64,000 nt of DNA. It comes from Haliotis asinina (lineage: Eukaryota; Mollusca; Gastropoda; Lepetellida; Haliotidae). This document shows positions 58,833-64,000 of the stretch, piece by piece; positions within the stretch are counted from its first letter, which is position 1; each line of letters opens with the position of its first letter. The stretch lies in NCBI RefSeq assembly GCF_037392515.1, contig NC_090283.1:39572249-39636248 (forward strand). Direction: 5' to 3'. Both the position numbers and the translations under genes were made by a program. The notes under the pieces are model-generated. The model was given only the letters and a program-made list of their open reading frames with translations, searched no databases and was not told where the DNA came from.

Positions 58833-59922
58833 GTGCGTGTATATGTGTTTGAGAGAGAGAGTGCAAGTAAGTACCTTGATCTGAGCCATTTGCACAGATA
58901 GACCCGAATTCCGAAATGTCGGATTTCAGTTTATCCAATCCACTCGTGTTGAAAGTAGTTGCAGGTGCGTCGTACGAGTCTGTTGGTAGTGATGTGAGGT
59001 ACATCTCCGTTGCGTCTTGTATTGAACTCTCCAGTGTCAGAAAGTCCCAGTTTGAAGCATAGCTGAGTGCTGTCTCGATGTAGTTTGAGGTACACTTGTA
59101 TCGTTCACTTTCATCGTGAGAGGTGACTTGCTCGCTGTGTAGATTTGACAGTTCATGCTTCGTCTGATTCTCCAGATTCTCCAGATCGATGGTCAGCTCT
59201 CTCTCTCTTTGATCTAGTTGTGTCCGTAGTGAATGGAAAGTGTGGCGAATGGCCTGCTTCAGATCACTGCTTGTCTTCTTTGTGTCATTTATGGCTTTGC
59301 TGATTCTCTCCAGGTATGCTTGGTGGGAAATGCGATATGCAGACACGTTCTTCTCATGTTCTTCTATCCGCCCTTTAGCAGCATCAACAGCCACATTTAA
59401 ATCTGCAACGTCGTGATCAGCATGCTCTCCAAGCTTGCATTCAGCACAGAGTAAACTGTTGCAGTTTTTGTCAAAATACTCAAGAGGATAACGATTGTGA
59501 AGCTTACAGACTGATTCAGCATACATACTTCCCAGTGTTGTATCCGTCAAGGTTACCACAACATGTCGTCTAGTAGCTTTAAAGCGATTGTGCATGTTCT
59601 GGCAGTATTCGCAGAGGAGCTCTTCACACTCCTGACACCAAGACAAAGCCTGGTTGCCGTCATCTTCATGTGTACAGAGAAGCTCTGTGGGTCGATGTTT
59701 GGCTGTCAGATGGCATATTTCCTTCTGTCTCACTACATCCTTCTGGAGACTTGTGTCTGTGAGGTTGACCTCCCTCTGACATGTAGAGCATGATATGACA
59801 CCACCAGCTGCCGATGTCACACATGTCTCACACACAGCATGAAGGCAGGGCAGTAGGTAGGGAGCGGAACCTTTAAAGGTAAACTGCTGCTGACAGACAG
59901 AGCACTTTGGGAAGGCGTCCAT
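53976..59922 (-). CDS. TRIM gene 3: RING/B-box/coiled-coil gene with broken SPRY
   Basis: Exon 1 (59922-58875) and exon 2 (58755-58691) are intact with good splice sites. Exon 3 cannot be found: the place equivalent to its acceptor reads AC instead of AG (58169-58170). The SPRY exon is broken. Spliced exon 2 to SPRY, translation would end after 17 codons; spliced exon 1 to SPRY it would stop at 54514. The likeliest stable product is a RING/B-box/coiled-coil protein without SPRY, either by exon 1 read-through (365 residues, stop at 58825) or with short tails. It may be a functional truncated ligase, a dominant-negative partner of gene 2, or a gene on its way to loss; the sequence does not decide. 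Confidence 0.7.
55440..55645 (-). mobile_element. SINE-like element, family 1, reverse
   Basis: gccgcactcagcaatcttcc and gatcaacatcatgagcatca; equivalent to 6035 and 39680. Confidence 0.85.
56396..56562 (+). mobile_element. tRNA-derived SINE (family 2)
   Basis: A-box-like tagtgtagagg (56408-56418), B-box-like ggattgattcc, tail aaaactcactcactcac. Equivalent to 7016 and 40350. Confidence 0.85.
57120..57345 (-). mobile_element. SINE-like element, family 1, reverse
   Basis: agtgagtttagttttacgcc to ctagtcgcctcttacgacaa and beyond; longer than its copy A equivalent, which is cut after cgcctctta by a deletion. Confidence 0.85.
58691..58755 (-). CDS. TRIM gene 3 exon 2
   Basis: 65 nt between TTTTACAG and GTAAGTAC; reads DNGTQTDGSGSHLTDAESK, then QEG. 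It has two extra residues (Gly-Ser) relative to gene 2 from a small internal repeat. Confidence 0.8.
58783..58832. repeat. (CTGT)n microsatellite at exon 1 donor of gene 3
   Basis: An essentially pure CTGT run, about 40 bases beyond the exon 1 donor, where gene 1 has (TCTA)n and gene 2 (AT)n(GA)n. Confidence 0.97.
58875..59922 (-). CDS. TRIM gene 3 exon 1 (RING, B-boxes, coiled coil)
   Basis: 349 codons from MDAFPKCSVCQQQF, chosen because it follows the acceptor TGTTTCAG|A exactly as in gene 2; the longer frame starting at 59970 would begin inside the upstream intron. All RING and B-box ligands match gene 2. It is three residues longer, through a repeated Leu-Glu-Asn in the coiled coil (DLENLENQTK). 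Donor CAAG|GTACTTAC. Continuous coding over more than 1 kb, next to a dead SPRY exon, suggests either recent decay of SPRY or continued use of this part. Confidence 0.9.
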
Positions 59923-59930
59923 TCTGAAAC

Positions 59931-60300
59931 ACATAAAATATTTGTCTGCAGTCCATCGATTACACTTCACAAGAATGGCACCCCACCCTGTGTGATATCC
60001 ACTAGCTTACACTATCCACCCCACTCATCTATGTATGTACGCCATTTAATACACACTACGGATATCTGCTAGCATATACTATCCATCCCCACCCGTATCC
60101 CCCAGCCCCAGTATGTACACTTCTTACCGCCAATCTCCACGTTTTGATGTCCACTGGCATACACTATCATTTACCACCCTAGTATGTGGGCAGCACAATG
60201 TGTGTGGGGTTTACAGGTGGAGTACTAGTGTTTACTGGAAGAGCCGTTTGATACGATAAGTGTTTAGTGACAGATTGTACTCGTGGATGATATGGGTGGA
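59931..60300. repeat. TRIM gene 3 proximal 5' flank with minisatellite
   Basis: Equivalent to 10497-10870: tgatatccactagcttacac, actatccaccccactcatc and related units. No promoter assigned. Confidence 0.6.
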
Positions 60301-61950
60301 TTTAATTATTATGAATGATTGATAGCAGAATATCTAGTAGCATACACTGTCCCCAGTGTACTACACCCGTGTACCTATTTTATTAATCCTAACCGTTTCT
60401 CATGAACCTTCTGCTATCAATCATTTATGATAATCAAATTCACCAATATCACTTAATACATCGCATCAAACGAATCTTCCAGCATACACTAGTACTCCAC
60501 CCGTATACCCCACACACAGTGTTCTGTCTTCCCAGTCACAACTCCGACCTGCGTACTCCACTGCACAATCACAGGGTGTTTAGGTTACCGTGACATGCAA
60601 TGTTGATCAAAAAATACCCTGTCCTACCTGTCGCGTGGCTTCGTTTACGCCCCCTAAAAGCCCCCTTAGGTTATTCCTTTTAAATTACGCTCCAATCTCT
60701 ACTCTATGTTTAACTGCCACAAAGTCCAATAGATCTCATCTGGCGTTTTAAAAGTTAAATTACACAGATTTTGCAACATGTACTACGAGGAATGGCGTCT
60801 CATGTGGAATAGACAATGATAGGATTACCTGTTTGATTGACGCTCGGCTATATAAGCTTTAATTGTGACCTAAGTAGATCACTTATCATCTACAATCTAC
60901 GTATTTCTCTTACTTTGACTGGAACTACATCACGAGAGGTTTAACCGGGATGTTTTGAGACATGACGACGCACCCACCTGGAGGTTCGACTTCCTTGTTG
61001 AATATGTATGTCACTTCCGGGTCACATCTTAATGCGCACATTATCGCAATTCAGTTGTTGTATGTTACCTATGTGTGCTGACCATGGCCGTACAAACTGG
61101 ATCTTTTATGATATTGCATGCTATGTTAATATAAATGTCTGCCAGTTTTACTACAGTCTCGCGGCGGGACCATGTGATGTTGTAAGAGAGTCCTGTACGC
61201 ATAATATATATTCGATCCAAAACTCTCCACCGAGGTATGCATTCAATAACTATATATATTAATACAATGCATTAATTTGATTTTTAATAAATTGAAACCT
61301 GTAAGGTTAATGTTTTTACTACGATTGAATATTTGCACACAATGCCGCATTAATTAGATAACCTTTCACTTTATATCCTTCACATAACCTTTCACATTTT
61401 ATCCTTTTGAAGTTAACATTCTTCTTGTTTGACAGTAAATAGGATCTGTATATGAATACCATATGTGCATATAAGTCTATTTACTACACGCACTTTCTCC
61501 TATTTCTAAACTCTGGCTTACAGCTCCTCGCGAATACGACCGTGCATTGATTTCTTTAAAAATGATACAACATAAGCAGTACATTGCCTCTCTACCTCGC
61601 CGTGGTCAGGTTAGGAAACATGTTTCTCAAACTCATTCAGTATCTTACCAGGTAAATATAACGCTTCTATTCGCGTATGAATTGTAAATAACATTGGAAC
61701 AATTCTGTGAATTGATTGCATTGTGTTTTAACAAGGACTGCATTTTAGTCTGAGACACTATCTGCGTATTTTTTATCTCAGACTAAGAGAATTGCAAATG
61801 TCGAGATAACCCTCACAGAGTTACCTCCCTTCGACTGAAATCTTTCTCGATAACTGATGTCAATTTTGTGTGTGTTGCCGACAGAGCATGCATAATCGAC
61901 TGTTAGAGAATGGATATAAAACCAAGTGACGGAATATAATATGGGTGAGA
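60301..61950. other. TRIM gene 3 5'-flank spacer, no gene
   Basis: Very close to 10871-12510 over the whole length, the best-conserved part of the A/B duplication by eye. No coding region supported. Confidence 0.6.
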
Positions 61951-61954
61951 TCAG

Positions 61955-62160
61955 CCATCTCAGTAGGTGCTCATGATTGTTTTCACCGGATAGCCTGGTT
62001 CAGACTCCTGTATTTTCAGAGTGTCGTCATGAAGTTGGAAGATTGCTGAGCGCGACCTTAAAACAACAGACGCAGTCACTCTCACACACACTCACACAAA
62101 CACGCACTCACACAACACACACACGAACACACACTCTCTCTCAAACACACTACACAAACA
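61955..62160. repeat. SINE fragment and CA-rich tract
   Basis: The 3' half of the family 1 copy seen at 12620-12800 (tgctcatgattgttttcacc to gagcgacc), then cacacactcacacaaacacg. Copy B has lost the 5' half of the element. Confidence 0.75.
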
Positions 62161-62609
62161 AACAAAAGAGCAAAATCAAAATATAAACAAACAAACAAAA
62201 ATCAAACATACATACAGACCATATATGTGAGATCTCCTGGTTAGACCCATAAACATCTAGGATCGAATCGATCTTAAGGAACAGATACTCCTCATTTTCA
62301 TGTAGCTGAAAAATAACGGCTTTCAACAACAAACGTGGAAAAGAGCCCCAAACAAATCACGAGTTTCAACCTGATATTGCTAAAAACGATGTTAAGGCTT
62401 GACATGTTTTCCTCATAACAAGTTATCAATATCCCGCTAAGAAGTGATAATGAAAATAACTGCATCGATATTCAGAATCCTGTCCTCTAAACACCAGTTA
62501 AGAAGTATCAACGAATATTTTGGCATAAGAACATGCAGAAATTTCCTGTATCGAAAGGGATAAATACATTCACACATTCGACACTCCATCCCTGCCTTCA
62601 TCCATCCGC

Positions 62610-62668
62610 CCATAACAGATACATACGTACATACATGCGTGTACGCATGCATGAATGCACACACACAC

Positions 62669-62707
<39 letters not shown>

Positions 62708-62907
62708 CATAGAAGGAAAATCAACTGCCTACGTCACGTCACAGATGACCTGATGTACTGCCGTGTTTATGCTATTTGTGAACACCTGGGGTCAGTAAAG
62801 ATTCCAGCGATTCATTTATACGGTCACATTTTACTCCAAGAGTGGCGATGATTGTATATTGTTAGATACATACGTACACACTTACATACATGCGTGTACA
62901 CACACAC

Positions 62908-62951
<44 letters not shown>

Positions 62952-63110
62952 GCATAGAAGGAAAATAAACGGCCTACGTCACGTCACAGATGATCTGTTG
63001 TACTGCCGTGTTTGTGCCAATGTTTTTATCCTATTTGCGAGCATCTGGGGTCATTAAAGATTCCAGCGATTCATTTACACGGTCACATTTTACTCCACTG
63101 CGAGATTCCA
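62610..63110. repeat. Tandem ~245-bp unit, two copies
   Basis: The constant core gtcacgtcacagatgac/atc and actgccgtgttt occurs at about 62757 and 63001, with CA and GA runs between. Copy A has three units. Confidence 0.93.
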
Positions 63111-63389
63111 ACCACCAGCTGTGATACCCGTCCTGACACACCTTTTGAAACTAACCCTCCTTTGTGTTTCTTGTTATAGTGATAGTGTGGCTCCTTGTTT
63201 ACTACATCCTTAATAGTTTCAGTAGTAAAGTTAGTACCTCACTCTTTGGTGTCCTTGTTCTTTGATCCACCGTGTGTTTATGATGTCATTGTCTGTGTAA
63301 CTAAAACATATGGGCTCAACTGTGTCTGGAAAAGCTGGGGTCTTCCCGGTACAACCAGCTGTGTCTGAGTGTATTTTGTTTGTTTGAAG

Positions 63390-63560
63390 TTACACACAAC
63401 AATCAGCAATGCCTCGACTATATGGCGTCGGTCTGTTGGTAACTACGTCTCAATCAAACAAATACGTGACCAACATCATGAGCATCAATCTACGCAACGG
63501 GATACGATGACATGTGTCAGCCAAGTCAACTGATCCGGTTAGTTGCCTCTCACGAGATGC
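63390..63560 (-). mobile_element. SINE-like element, family 1, reverse, diverged
   Basis: atggcgtcggtctgttggta, aacatcatgagcatcaatct; equivalent to 14598-14770. Confidence 0.72.
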
Positions 63561-63770
63561 CGATTGGTTTCGTCCCACTAAGTAGAATTCTGGAAACACT
63601 GGAGTGAGCTTGGGGTGCATTACCATTAGTTGAACGAAGGCCATTTTCTTTTTTTAGTGCACCAAATACTGTCAATTAAAGATGTATATTCTACTATGTG
63701 CATAATTCAATTTTGACTTTTGCGTACTTACTTTATCAATATCACTATAGTCATAATTCATATTGCAAAT

Positions 63771-64000
63771 CAGTGGTATCATGAATAACCCAGATGTGTT
63801 CTGAACACAGGATTGAAGAAACTGCCAATCATTTGTGTCATGAATAATCCAGATGTATTCTAACACAGGGTTGAAGACACTGCCAATCAGTGGTATCATG
63901 AATAACCCAGATGTGTGTTCTGAACACAGGGTTGAAGACACTGCTAGTTATTTGTATCGTGAATAACCCAGATGTGTTCTGAACACAGAAGTGAAGACTC
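63771..64000. repeat. ~60-bp minisatellite, continues past window
   Basis: Units with tatcatgaataacccagatg, tgttctgaacacag and gttgaagacactgcc start near 63775, 63835, 63893 and 63955. It begins exactly where A/B similarity ends. Confidence 0.93.

Larger units (their letters stand above)
47098..63770. repeat. Segmental duplication copy B
   Basis: Same order and orientation as 1-14973. It starts gtgttctaaatttcatttag and ends at the tattgcaaat just before a ~60-bp minisatellite. It is about 1.7 kb longer than copy A, mainly because copy A lost about 2308 bp, partly offset by extra tandem units in copy A. The left edge is the limit of comparison, not a proven breakpoint. Confidence 0.93.

Noticed and set aside
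58825-59970. Gene 3 start at the upstream ATG (59970)
   Set aside because: The extra 16 codons lie before a splice acceptor (TGTTTCAG|A) that is conserved in all three paralogues, so they are intronic.

Overview
The window is nuclear DNA of an animal and almost certainly of a marine gastropod, most likely an abalone (Haliotis). The genes are spliced and lie in long AT-rich spacers. The DNA is full of minisatellites and microsatellites, and of a short interspersed repeat that ends in gcggcgtaaaactaaactc followed by an (actc)n tail; I recall that tail from abalone genomic sequence. There is no bacterial, organellar or viral gene layout. I could run no searches, so family names rest on motifs read by eye.

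The main content is a tandem cluster of three paralogous TRIM-type genes (RING, two B-boxes, coiled coil, SPRY), all on the minus strand. Gene 2 (45801 down to 37613) is whole: four exons with matching splice phases give a protein of about 609 residues, and a poly(A) signal begins two bases after its stop. Gene 1 (10487 down to 4728) is a pseudogene: frameshifts in exon 1, a stop in exon 2, no exon 3, a stop in the SPRY exon, and a deletion of about 2.3 kb that removed the SPRY end. Gene 3 (59922 down to 53976) keeps an intact RING/B-box/coiled-coil exon, but it has lost exon 3 and carries a stop and indels in its SPRY exon. It may survive as a SPRY-less protein of about 365 residues.

Layout: 1-14973 (copy A) and 47098-63770 (copy B) are two copies of one large segmental duplication, each holding a 5'-flank-type spacer, a TRIM gene and that gene's own 5' flank. 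Gene 2, with some flank, is an older and more diverged copy between them (about 35.4-45.9 kb). The region 15-35 kb is unique to this window. It holds several minisatellites (83, 21, 42 and 84 bp units, two with higher-order structure), a 0.7 kb inverted-repeat DNA element, a decayed non-LTR retrotransposon flanked by roughly 60-bp direct repeats, a 384-bp tandem duplication, and a few exon-like stretches I cannot name. Two short-repeat families (one clearly tRNA-derived) occur throughout and share a 3' tail; several insertions are shared between the duplicated copies and so predate them.

The genes suggest a birth-and-death cluster of putative ubiquitin ligases. All copies began with the same four-exon plan. 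Loss of the 49-nt exon 3 in the ancestor of genes 1 and 3 would have put SPRY out of frame, and the SPRY exon then decayed separately in each, while the N-terminal exon stayed open in gene 3.
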